A DNA stretch of 64,000 bases from assembly GCF_042219825.1 (NCBI RefSeq), contig NZ_JBHJHQ010000003.1, positions 496,001 through 560,000 of the forward strand. The letters are read 5' to 3'. The DNA comes from JBHJHP01 sp042219825. GTDB lineage: Bacteria; Bacteroidota; Bacteroidia; Bacteroidales; UBA5342. Made by a program: the position numbers and the translations under genes. Shown piece after piece: positions 35,769-44,019 of the stretch (the first letter of the stretch is position 1; each line of letters starts with the position of its first letter). The notes beneath the pieces were generated by a model, which was given only the letters and a program-made list of their open reading frames with translations, did no database searches and was not told the origin of the DNA.

Positions 35769-38234
35769 ATGAAGCTTTACTTTTTAGCCGTTTTACGCCG
35801 GTTTAAACAGAACAAACTAACACCGGGAATTTCAATTCTGGGTCTGACCATCGGATTTACGGTGTTTCTGTTTATTTTTTCCTGGATAGAATCAGAAAAA
35901 AGCTATGACCGCTTCTGGGAAGACGCCGGTAATATGTATCGTGTGGAACTGATGCAAAAGTCAAACGGAGATATTATTCAAAACACTGCACGAAACTACA
36001 ATGGTGTGGGTCCGGTATTAATGAATGCCCTCCCTGTAATTGCGGCAGCAACACATCTTGATAAAGACATCATCACGGTTTTTACACCGGAAGCCAGCGT
36101 GCAAAATATCAACATGTTTTTTACGGACTCCATGTTTTTTAAAGTCTTCCCGCGCCATTTAACAGGGGAGAATACCGATCAGCTTTTTAACGATATTCAT
36201 TATGCAGCCATTAGCCGATCGCTGGCGAGCCGTTTGTTTGGCAATCAGGATCCGGTTAATAAAACATTCAAACTGAATGAAGGCTGGGAGTTTATTGTTA
36301 ATTCTGTTTTTGATGATGTGCCGGAAAACAGCCATATAAAATTCGACCTGATCCTTCAAAGAAAAGCGCTGCTGTATTACATGCGAAACTTCGACTACGC
36401 AACCGGTCAGCTTGATGACAGCAATATCGCTTCATTTGCCGACCGTGATCCGTATTCAAGGGGCCAGTGGAACGGACGAAGAGGCTATACTTATATTCGT
36501 TTGAAAAACGGCAGTACGATACAATCTGTAGAAGATAAATATACTAAAGCCATCTCTCCCTGCATCAGTCATTTCGCAGAAAATAATGAGGAAGTAACGT
36601 TTGAGTTCAAACCAGTAAAAAGCATTCATCTGGACTCAAAAAAAGAAAACGAAATGTTTGCCAACGGAAGCCATATCAAAGTCATTGCCTTTCTTTTAAT
36701 TGCAATTTTGCTCATCGTTACATCTGTACTGAATTACATCAACCTGTCTGTGGCTTCGTCCATAAATATGAGAAGCTCCCAAAATATTCATTCCATATTA
36801 GGTGCAAAAAAGCTTCACTTTTTTTACGGGTCAGCCATTGAATCCTTTATAATTTTTGCGTTGGCCGGAACCGTCAGTTTTACATTCAGCTTTTTAATTC
36901 TGAGAAACGGGAGCAGTATTTTCGGTTTTGACATTCTTCCGACCAACTGGTGGATGTTGCTAAAATGGAGTACGCTGCTAACTGTTTCCGGCACATTGCT
37001 GTCATCCGTCTATCCGCTTATCTTTTCAGGAAAAAGAATTACCACTGTAATCAGGGGCAAAAAGCAACCCAACAACAAAAAGTCCCCACTCTCCATAACA
37101 ACGCTGGTGGTATTTCAATTTATCGTTTCCATATTCCTGATTATCGGGACTCTTAACATTTACCGCCAACTCCTGTTTATGCAGCAAAGCGAAACCGGAA
37201 TGAAGATGGAACAAACACTGGTATCATTCAGCCCCATGACAATGATCAAGAAACCCAATGAGCGCATGAACCTTGAAACCTTCCGAAACGAAGTGCAAAA
37301 GATACAGGGTGTTACCGGTTTTACAACGGCTGAGATCAAGGCGGGCGAAGACTACAAACGATCCAGTAATAATATTTACCTGAGCGGACAGGATCAACAT
37401 AAAAAACAATTTGCCGTTGCGCACATCGATTATGATTATTTTGATTTTTTCGCAGTCCCACTTCTGGAAGGTAAAATGTACAGTACCACTTTCCAGGAAG
37501 ATGGCGATGAAGTGATTCTGAATGAAACGGCATGTAAACAGATTGGCCTGGAACCATCAGAAGCCATTAACAAAATGTTGTTTGCTGAAAACCGTAACAA
37601 CAGGATTATTGGCGTTGTAAAAGACCATCATCACCTGTCTTTAAAAGATGCCATTCAACCTGTGGTTTTCTTTAACAGCATTCGGTGGAGCAGGACAGTT
37701 GGTTATTATTTCATTAAGATTTCACCGCAGGATATGCCCGAAACCATTGCCGGCATTACTGCATTGTGGGAGCAATTATACCCTGAAGAAAAATTCCATT
37801 ATGCGTTTCTTGATGATACCTTTAATGCAGCCTACACCACAGACAACAATTTTGGAAAAGTGTATTTGTTTCTTTCGCTGCTCACTATTGCCGTTGCAGC
37901 CATGGGATTGTTTGCTCTGGCTTTGTTTGCGTCAAAACAACGGATTAAGGAGATTGGAATCCGCAAAGTAAACGGTGCTAAAGTGTACGAAATATTAGCC
38001 ATGCTAAATAAAGACTTTGTGAAATGGGTCATCGTTGCCTTTATCGTGGCTTCGCCAATTGCATGGTATACCATGCATTCGTGGCTCGAAAACTTTGCCT
38101 ACAAAACAGAGCTTAGCTGGTGGATTTTTGCACTGGCAGGTATCCTGGCGCTCGGAATTGCAATACTGACTGTGTCGTTTCAGTCGTGGAGAGCTGCTAC
38201 GAAAAATCCTGTAGAAGCGCTTCGGTACGAATAA
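35769..38234 (+). CDS. MacB/FtsX-type ABC permease 6
   Basis: At 821 residues, the longest permease of the array; the extra length is in the first periplasmic domain. The first loop has lost the KEIG pattern (MRSSQNIHSILGAKK, about 333), and the second is KEIGIRKVNGAKVYEI (727). The second periplasmic domain has the divergent GVVKDHHHLSL and no GRNF. Its last 44 bases before NP (ATACTGACTGTGTCGTTTCA and on) are identical to those of permease 7, although their upstream parts are unrelated at base level. Permease 7 follows after 18 bp. Confidence 0.92.
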   Translation: MKLYFLAVLRRFKQNKLTPGISILGLTIGFTVFLFIFSWIESEKSYDRFWEDAGNMYRVELMQKSNGDIIQNTARNYNGVGPVLMNALPVIAAATHLDKDIITVFTPEASVQNINMFFTDSMFFKVFPRHLTGENTDQLFNDIHYAAISRSLASRLFGNQDPVNKTFKLNEGWEFIVNSVFDDVPENSHIKFDLILQRKALLYYMRNFDYATGQLDDSNIASFADRDPYSRGQWNGRRGYTYIRLKNGSTIQSVEDKYTKAISPCISHFAENNEEVTFEFKPVKSIHLDSKKENEMFANGSHIKVIAFLLIAILLIVTSVLNYINLSVASSINMRSSQNIHSILGAKKLHFFYGSAIESFIIFALAGTVSFTFSFLILRNGSSIFGFDILPTNWWMLLKWSTLLTVSGTLLSSVYPLIFSGKRITTVIRGKKQPNNKKSPLSITTLVVFQFIVSIFLIIGTLNIYRQLLFMQQSETGMKMEQTLVSFSPMTMIKKPNERMNLETFRNEVQKIQGVTGFTTAEIKAGEDYKRSSNNIYLSGQDQHKKQFAVAHIDYDYFDFFAVPLLEGKMYSTTFQEDGDEVILNETACKQIGLEPSEAINKMLFAENRNNRIIGVVKDHHHLSLKDAIQPVVFFNSIRWSRTVGYYFIKISPQDMPETIAGITALWEQLYPEEKFHYAFLDDTFNAAYTTDNNFGKVYLFLSLLTIAVAAMGLFALALFASKQRIKEIGIRKVNGAKVYEILAMLNKDFVKWVIVAFIVASPIAWYTMHSWLENFAYKTELSWWIFALAGILALGIAILTVSFQSWRAATKNPVEALRYE

Positions 38235-38252
38235 TCTAAAACATTAAAAGTC

Positions 38253-40616
38253 ATGAACTCAACTAATCTGAAAATTGCATTTCGAACCATTCTCAAAAAC
38301 AAAATCCAAACAATCATTAGCGTGGCTGGATTAGGAATTGGATTGGGAAGTATTATATTACTGAGTGTTTTAGCTATTCACGAATATTCATTCGACCAGT
38401 TCATTCCTGAAAAACAAAACGTATATCGTGTACTTTTGGGAAATGATTGTGCTGTTTCATATCCACTTGGAGAAGTTGCCAAAACTGATATTCCAGGGAT
38501 CAAGGATTTCTTCAGGTATTATCAATCCTATGAGATTGAATTTAAGGATGATAAAAACAACATTTCATTGCAACAATATTTTTCGTATGCCGATCCGTCC
38601 ATTTTTAAATGCCTTGGAATTAAGATGAGGTATGGCCTTCCGGCGTCTAACAGAAGCGAAGTAGCTATATCGGAAGAAATGGCCAATAAACATTTTTCAT
38701 CTCAATCGCCAATTGGTGCACATATGCTGTTTAAAATTAACAACATGTTTGTGCCACTTACGGTATGTGGCGTTTACAAAACATTTCCAAAAACATCGAC
38801 AATTGCGCCCAATTACTTGGCAAATATCGATTTGACAGAAGATTTATTGGGACAGAATAATCGGTTGCTTGGTGAATACCAAAATGGACCTGATCAGTTT
38901 CAAAGTTGGGACAGGTTTAACTATTTCACATACCTCGTTTTAAGTTCTAACGTTAGTAAAGACCAGACAGTCGCTTCACTTCAGAAATACAAGAAATATA
39001 TCACCAGTGAAAAGAAGAAAGATGCAGTTTATGATCTTCAACCTGTTACTGATATTTATCTGAAATCAGCCGATATTGCAAGTAATTATTACACTCGTTT
39101 AGGTAATTCAGAAGAGTTAAAATACTACATTGGTATTGCCTCTCTCATTTTGCTAATTGCCCTTTTGAACTACATGCTACTTACCAGGGCGCGCATTGCT
39201 ACAAGATTAAAAGAAATAGGATCGAAAAAGGTTTTGGGTGCTACGCGTTATGGGGTTCGTGCCCAAATTATTACTGAATCGTTCATTATTGTTTTACTTA
39301 GCCTTATTCCCGCAGCACTTGTTGCTTCGGGCGGAATCCCATTCATCAACTCCACTTTAAACCGAACACTTGATGTTTCTGTCTTTTCGCAAGTTAAAAC
39401 CTGGCTAATAATTACTACACTGGTTAGTTTCACCGCTATTGTTTCAGGAGCATTTATTGGTAACAGTATATCCAAAATTTCAGCCGATTTACTGTTAAAA
39501 GGTAAATCTTCCAATAAATACACGAAACATCGATGGAGCAATTCTTTTCTTACAGTACATTTCGCCATCTTCATGCTTCTTATGATTGGAGTGACAGGCC
39601 TCAAAAAACAGGTTACATATGCATTAAATAACTTCCAGTCTATTAACCCTGATAATGTGGTAGTTTATGAATTGAATTCTGAATCCTTAATGGCACAATT
39701 CGACGTAATAAAAAATGAAATTGAAAAGGTTCCTGGTGTTATAAAAACAGCGGGGTCATCTTTTGTGCCACCATTCAACAACTTCCTGCCCGTTCGGCTA
39801 AAAAGTAATGGAGAAGCTGTTCGGTTCGACGGCTTAATCATGGGGCAGGGAATGATTGATTTACTGGGCATGCAGGTTACAGAAGGTGAACCATTTGGAG
39901 AGTTTAGAACAAATCCAAGAGAAATGATTTTCAACGAATCGGCTGCCAAACAGTATAATCTCAAGTCAGGCGAATTATTTAACGGGTTTTTAGTGAAGGG
40001 AATTGTCAAAGATTTCAATGCCCATTCGTTGCATTCACTCATTGAGCCAATGGTTATTTTGCAACAACAGAATGGGCGTATGCGATTGATGGCTATTAAA
40101 ACTGATGGGAAAAATGATGCGACAATCAGTGCTAAAATGAAAGCAATTTTAAAACGAATTGCTCCTGACAATATGGTTACCAGTTATTATTTAACAGATC
40201 AAATAAACCACTTCTACGATACCGAAAATAATCAAACCAAATTACTTGGAGCCTTTTCCTTATTAGCAATTCTTTTATCAATTATGGGGTTATTGGGGAT
40301 GATTCTGATAACAACTGCTCAAAAAAACAAGGAGATTGGTGTTCGAAAAGTAAATGGTGCAACCATTTCTGAAATAGTAATTATGCTAAACAGGAATTTT
40401 ACAGTTTGGGTTGGAGTAGCTTTTGTAATTGCTGCTCCGCTGGCCTGGTATTTACTTAACCATTGGCTTGAAAACTTTGCTTACAAAACCATATTAAGCT
40501 GGTGGATCTTTGCACTCCCAGGTTTACTGGCGCTGGGGATTGCAATACTGACTGTGTCGTTTCAGTCGTGGAGAGCTGCTACCAAAAATCCTGTAGATAG
40601 CCTGAGATATGAATAA
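38253..40616 (+). CDS. MacB/FtsX-type ABC permease 7
   Basis: A 787-residue permease and probably the last gene of the unit that begins with ATPase 1. Loops are KEIGSKKVLGATRYG (about 319) and KEIGVRKVNGATISEI (693). The second periplasmic domain has GIVKDFNAHSLH. The constant module is less typical at its start (LNRNFTVWVGVAF, AAPLAWYLLNHW) and then follows the permease 6 sequence, ending in NPVDSLRYE. After the stop is TAAAAGCAACA, a flank also found after permeases 9 and 13. A 451-bp gap with a gene fragment and a new promoter follows. Confidence 0.92.
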   Translation: MNSTNLKIAFRTILKNKIQTIISVAGLGIGLGSIILLSVLAIHEYSFDQFIPEKQNVYRVLLGNDCAVSYPLGEVAKTDIPGIKDFFRYYQSYEIEFKDDKNNISLQQYFSYADPSIFKCLGIKMRYGLPASNRSEVAISEEMANKHFSSQSPIGAHMLFKINNMFVPLTVCGVYKTFPKTSTIAPNYLANIDLTEDLLGQNNRLLGEYQNGPDQFQSWDRFNYFTYLVLSSNVSKDQTVASLQKYKKYITSEKKKDAVYDLQPVTDIYLKSADIASNYYTRLGNSEELKYYIGIASLILLIALLNYMLLTRARIATRLKEIGSKKVLGATRYGVRAQIITESFIIVLLSLIPAALVASGGIPFINSTLNRTLDVSVFSQVKTWLIITTLVSFTAIVSGAFIGNSISKISADLLLKGKSSNKYTKHRWSNSFLTVHFAIFMLLMIGVTGLKKQVTYALNNFQSINPDNVVVYELNSESLMAQFDVIKNEIEKVPGVIKTAGSSFVPPFNNFLPVRLKSNGEAVRFDGLIMGQGMIDLLGMQVTEGEPFGEFRTNPREMIFNESAAKQYNLKSGELFNGFLVKGIVKDFNAHSLHSLIEPMVILQQQNGRMRLMAIKTDGKNDATISAKMKAILKRIAPDNMVTSYYLTDQINHFYDTENNQTKLLGAFSLLAILLSIMGLLGMILITTAQKNKEIGVRKVNGATISEIVIMLNRNFTVWVGVAFVIAAPLAWYLLNHWLENFAYKTILSWWIFALPGLLALGIAILTVSFQSWRAATKNPVDSLRYE

Positions 40617-40649
40617 AAGCAACAGAAACCCATCAAATAAAAACTTATA

Positions 40650-40869
40650 TGAAAACAACCTTTCTCCGGTTCCTGAACCGGATGCCTGGTTCCATGCAAC
40701 AATTCTTATCCGTTTTCCCCTGGTAAAGGTTTTTGTTAACAATGCTAACGAACCTTCGCTTGTAGTAAATCAAATATCCGACAGGGAAACAGGATGGGTT
40801 GGTTTTTGGGTTGGAAACGGATCGGATGGAAATTTCAGAAATCTGACAATAACTTTTGAACCTGAATAA
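40650..40869 (+). pseudogene. Fragment of a LamG/3-keto-disaccharide-hydrolase-like domain
   Basis: The frame ending at TAA 40867-40869 encodes a C-terminal piece of a concanavalin-like fold: WFHATILIRFPLVKVFVNN, then EPSLVVNQISDRETGW, then GFWVGNGSDGNFRNLTITF. Such blocks close DUF1080-type and related secreted glycan-active domains. There is no start codon, signal peptide or N-terminal half: the frame runs back into the stop region of permease 7. It is read as a relic left by an insertion or deletion between array genes. Its domain identity is from motif recall and is moderately sure. Confidence 0.6.
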
Positions 40870-40915
40870 GGTCATAATAATTGTGGTAATGTGTCACTTC
40901 CTTTTCATGGATCAC

Positions 40916-40954
40916 TGACAAATATTTGGACAATCCACGTCAAATTACTTGACG
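40916..40954. promoter_or_regulatory. Pair of activator-binding-type sites (array promoter 2)
   Basis: TGACAAATATTTGGACA (40916-40932) and CGTCAAATTACTTGACG (40938-40954, a perfect 6-5-6 palindrome), starts 22 bp apart. The second starts 71 bp before the GG of the -24 element at 41008-41023. Confidence 0.6.
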
Positions 40955-41007
40955 GTTTTAAAAAAACAAAACAGACTAACATCCTATAATTATGACAATT
41001 ACATAAA

Positions 41008-41023
41008 GGGCATTCTTTTTGGT
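41008..41023 (+). promoter_or_regulatory. Candidate sigma-54 promoter 2, before permease 8
   Basis: GGGCATTCTTTTTGGT has the -24 GG and a TTTGG at -12 in place of TTGC, so one invariant base deviates. It gains weight from the paired sites at the standard distance. Transcription would start near 41034, 34 bases before the permease 8 ATG. Confidence 0.5.
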
Positions 41024-41067
41024 TTACAAAACATATCAATACTAACCAATAATAAAACCCTGATCAG

Positions 41068-43437
41068 ATGTTTAAAAATGAATTCATCATTACGATACGC
41101 AGTTTATGGAAATACAAGCGTTATTCCCTGATCAATATTCTGGGGCTTGCTATTGGCCTGGCCTGCTTTCTGATCATCAGCATGTGGGTGCAGGATGAAC
41201 TTTCTTTCGACACATTTCACAAAAATGCGGATCAGATTTATATTGTATTCCGGAAAGATAATAAAGGCCTGAGTGGCGCCACATCACAGCGCTTGGCTAC
41301 CGGCACAAAAAGTGAGTTTCCGGAAGTGATCAATGCTACTTCTTATTCTCCTCTTCCTGAGTCGTTAAAACCCTTGTTAAAGTATCAGAATAATGGATAT
41401 TCGGAGCACATTGCGTTAATCGATCCTGAGTTTTTTAAAATTTTCTCATTCCCGTTTATCGAAGGTGACCCGGAACATGTTTTTGATGATCCGAATTCAA
41501 TTATTCTGACTCAACGAATGTGTCAGAAATATTTTGGAGATCAGGACCCATTGGGGAAAAGCATTGAATTAACGTTTTTGGGTCAGAAGAGCTTGATGCG
41601 TGTAAGCGGGATTTTAAAGAATATTCCTGCAAACACCAATTTTAAGAGAGAATTCTTTATACCAATCGATTTTATAAAAATGTATGGCGTAAATTGGGAT
41701 AACTGGAAAAACCAGTCTCCTGAAACGTATATTCAGGTACAGGGAAAGATAGGTGAGACCGAACTGGCCTCCAAAATTACTGCATACAAGCAGGCGAATT
41801 ACAAGGAGGATGGAGTGAGCTATTCTCTGCTTCCGTTAAAGAAAATTCACCTCCACGCCTCACATGTTAGTTTCTTTAATTCTACAGGCGATATAAAATA
41901 CGTGTACATTTTCAGTATCATAGCAGCGATCATTTTATTAATGGCCTGCATGAATTATATCAACCTTTCCAATGCACTTTCCTTAAAGCGGGCGAAAGAG
42001 ATCGGGATAAAGAAAGTAGCAGGCGCCGGACGCAAACGCCTGGTAATTCAATACTTTGGAGAAACACTGATTCTTACATTCGTTGCATTGGGCATCGCTT
42101 TGATTCTGGTAAAACTGATGTTGCCGACACTCAACAGTGTTGCAGCCAAATCACTGATCATAAGTGTAACCAACTCCGGTTTTTTGCTCACAATAGTCTC
42201 TGCTGTTTTAATTACCGGTATCATCTCTGGTTTGTACCCTGCGGTGTTCATGTCTTCTTTTCAGCCGGTAAAAATATTAAAGGGCAAGTTTGATGGAGGA
42301 ACCAAAAGTCTGAGTTTGCGAAAAGCTTTGATCATTTTTCAGTTCACTTTATCCATCATCATTATTATCAGCACTATTACTGTGCTAAGCCAGTTAAAAT
42401 TTATACAAAATGCAAAACTTGGTTTCGATAAAGAAAATATAGCGTGTATAAAAATTAAGGGTGATATCCAGAAGAACTATGAGGCTTTTAAAAACACGTT
42501 GCTTCAGAATACCAAAATTCAAAGCATATGCAGATCCGAACCACTCAATGCAGCCGCATTAGGAAAAACAGAAGGAATAGACTGGCCTGGGAAGGAGGGA
42601 AAATTCAGTGTTTGGGTTCTGAACGTAGATAATGATTTTCAGTCGACCTACAAGATTGACATGGCAGCCGGTCGCTTTTTTTCTGACCAGCATCCGTCGG
42701 ATGAAACAGCTGCTTATGTATTAAATGAAACTGCAGTACATCAAATGGGATTGGAAAATCCCTTGGGAACTGAAATAACATTCTGGGGTCGTAAGGGAAA
42801 AATTATTGGAATCACACATGATTTTAACTTTAATTCATTGCACCATGCCATTGAACCAACCGTAATGCGCATTCCTTCAGGCAAAGAAGCAGGCATATAT
42901 TTCAGATCTGTTTCCATAAGACTGAAACCTAATTCATTGCCTCAAAGCATGACATTTGTAAAAGAGACCTGGAGGAGATTTTATCCCAATGAACCCATGG
43001 AGTATTATTTCTTTGATCAGGACCTAAACTCCAGCTATATCAGTGAATTTCGTATGGGTTCGCTCTTTAAATACTTCTCCTTTCTGGCCATATTCATTGC
43101 CTGCCTTGGATTGTATGGACTTACGGCCTTCTCCATTGAACAGCACTTTAAAGAAATAGGTGTCCATAAAGTTTTGGGAGCCACCATGTCAAATATCATT
43201 TTAGTTTTTTCCAGAAACTATTTAAAATGGATTCTTGTGGCTAATATCATTGCATGGCCACTGGCATATTATGCCATGAAGCAATGGTTACAGAATTTTG
43301 CATACCGCATTTCGCCCGGGATATGGCCTTTTATATTTTCGGGAGCCATCGTTTTTACGGTTGCACTCATTACCATTGGCTGGCTGGCAATGCGGGCAGC
43401 AACAAAAAATCCTGTTGAGGCGTTGCGATACGAATAG
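41068..43437 (+). CDS. MacB/FtsX-type ABC permease 8 (divergent C-terminal module)
   Basis: A 789-residue permease that stands apart from the rest. Loops are KEIGIKKVAGAGRKR (about 309) and KEIGVHKVLGATMSNI (695). Its C-terminal 95 residues are not the array's constant module: they read VFSRNYLKWILVANIIA, then WLQNFAYRISPGIWPF, and rejoin the common sequence only at RAATKNPVEALRYE. This is the usual form of free-standing Bacteroidota permeases (VLGA rather than VNGA). The second periplasmic domain has GRFF and GITHDFNFNSLH. It has its own predicted promoter and is followed by a 582-bp gap, so it is probably a single-gene unit. Confidence 0.93.
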   Translation: MFKNEFIITIRSLWKYKRYSLINILGLAIGLACFLIISMWVQDELSFDTFHKNADQIYIVFRKDNKGLSGATSQRLATGTKSEFPEVINATSYSPLPESLKPLLKYQNNGYSEHIALIDPEFFKIFSFPFIEGDPEHVFDDPNSIILTQRMCQKYFGDQDPLGKSIELTFLGQKSLMRVSGILKNIPANTNFKREFFIPIDFIKMYGVNWDNWKNQSPETYIQVQGKIGETELASKITAYKQANYKEDGVSYSLLPLKKIHLHASHVSFFNSTGDIKYVYIFSIIAAIILLMACMNYINLSNALSLKRAKEIGIKKVAGAGRKRLVIQYFGETLILTFVALGIALILVKLMLPTLNSVAAKSLIISVTNSGFLLTIVSAVLITGIISGLYPAVFMSSFQPVKILKGKFDGGTKSLSLRKALIIFQFTLSIIIIISTITVLSQLKFIQNAKLGFDKENIACIKIKGDIQKNYEAFKNTLLQNTKIQSICRSEPLNAAALGKTEGIDWPGKEGKFSVWVLNVDNDFQSTYKIDMAAGRFFSDQHPSDETAAYVLNETAVHQMGLENPLGTEITFWGRKGKIIGITHDFNFNSLHHAIEPTVMRIPSGKEAGIYFRSVSIRLKPNSLPQSMTFVKETWRRFYPNEPMEYYFFDQDLNSSYISEFRMGSLFKYFSFLAIFIACLGLYGLTAFSIEQHFKEIGVHKVLGATMSNIILVFSRNYLKWILVANIIAWPLAYYAMKQWLQNFAYRISPGIWPFIFSGAIVFTVALITIGWLAMRAATKNPVEALRYE

Positions 43438-43454
43438 TGAGATTTTACCCCAAA

Positions 43455-43466
43455 CCCCTAAAGGGG
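43455..43466. repeat. CCCCTAAAGGGG palindrome
   Basis: A short perfect palindrome 17 bases after the permease 8 stop. It belongs to the same loose family of CCCC/GGGG intergenic repeats seen at 43775, 46371 and 56127. It could form a weak hairpin at the end of the permease 8 message, but no T-run follows. Confidence 0.45.
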
Positions 43467-43530
43467 CTTATGGCATTGAGTATTGAACAGGATTTGTGAA
43501 GAACGTGATTGTTAATCATTGTTGTCAGGC

Positions 43531-43738
43531 TAAAAATCATTATAACTTAAAGATTCTTCGCTTCATTTTACTACGCTCAGAATGACAGTCTTTTAGGCTC
43601 ACATGGGGCTGGAGGATGGGTTGATTTGAGAATCTGTCGCAAATCAACCCATCCTCCAGCCCAACAGCCAGCAAATGCCTGTCATTCCGAGTGTAGCGAG
43701 GAATCTCTGAAGCTTTAACAGGACAACAGTGATTTTTA
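43531..43738. repeat. MITE-like palindromic element in the array
   Basis: A 208-bp element ending in perfect 9-bp inverted repeats (TAAAAATCA 43531-43539, TGATTTTTA 43730-43738). Outer arms carry GATTCTTCGC...CAGAATGACAG and the matching CTGTCATTCCGAGTGTAGCG...GAATC; this type recurs in many Bacteroidota genomes. The core is a perfect 23-bp stem (43606-43628 with 43640-43662) around an 11-nt loop. No coding frame is present. It separates permease 8 from promoter 3 and may act as a strong hairpin in RNA. Confidence 0.7.
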
Positions 43739-43774
43739 ATTACAAATAGGCAGTAAGCGAACCATAGATAAGAT

Positions 43775-43812
43775 AAATCCCCTTCAGGGCCACCAAGCTT
43801 AGGGGTAGGGGT
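43775..43812. repeat. CCCC/GGGG intergenic repeat
   Basis: AAATCCCCTTCAGGGC followed by AGCTTAGGGGTAGGGGTC. It has the same outline as the repeat at 46371-46409, which joins a tail scar. Here no permease tail follows. Confidence 0.5.
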
Positions 43813-43879
43813 CGAAAACTGACAAAAGTTTAGAAATTGGAAAAATAGTCAGGGCCTCTCTTAAAGGGAGACCCTGACT

Positions 43880-43918
43880 TGACAAATAATCATACACCTT
43901 TTGTTAATAATTTTGACA
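43880..43918. promoter_or_regulatory. Pair of activator-binding-type sites (array promoter 3)
   Basis: TGACAAATAATCATACA (43880-43896) and TGTTAATAATTTTGACA (43902-43918), starts 22 bp apart. The second matches the site at 18870 at 15 of 17 bases and starts 71 bp before the GG of the -24 element at 43972-43987. Confidence 0.65.
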
Positions 43919-43940
43919 TTCCGGATTATTATTAAATTTG
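43912..43940 (+). promoter_or_regulatory. Candidate primary-sigma promoter before permease 9
   Basis: TTTG (43912-43915), 17 bases, TAAATTTG (43933-43940), a match to the Bacteroidota TTTG/TAnnTTTG pattern. The -33 box overlaps the proximal activator site, so bound activator could block it while driving the sigma-54 promoter 35 bp downstream. Confidence 0.45.
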
Positions 43941-43971
43941 TATACACCTGGTATAATGCCACTTAAGCAAA

Positions 43972-43987
43972 AGGCACGTTGTTTGAG
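43972..43987 (+). promoter_or_regulatory. Candidate sigma-54 promoter 3, before permease 9
   Basis: AGGCACGTTGTTTGAG fits TGGCACG-N4-TTGCA except for the first base and GA in place of GC at -12. With the paired sites at the standard distance it is a credible promoter. Transcription would start near 43997, 23 bases before permease 9. Confidence 0.55.
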
Positions 43988-44019
43988 TTTTAAAAAACAA
44001 CATTTTAAAAGAAGAGCTT

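Noticed and set aside
40609..40869. An 86-codon gene starting inside the end of permease 7
   Set aside because: Its ATG overlaps the permease stop region, the first 15 residues are unrelated linker, and only the C-terminal part of a known domain is present. It is treated as a gene fragment.
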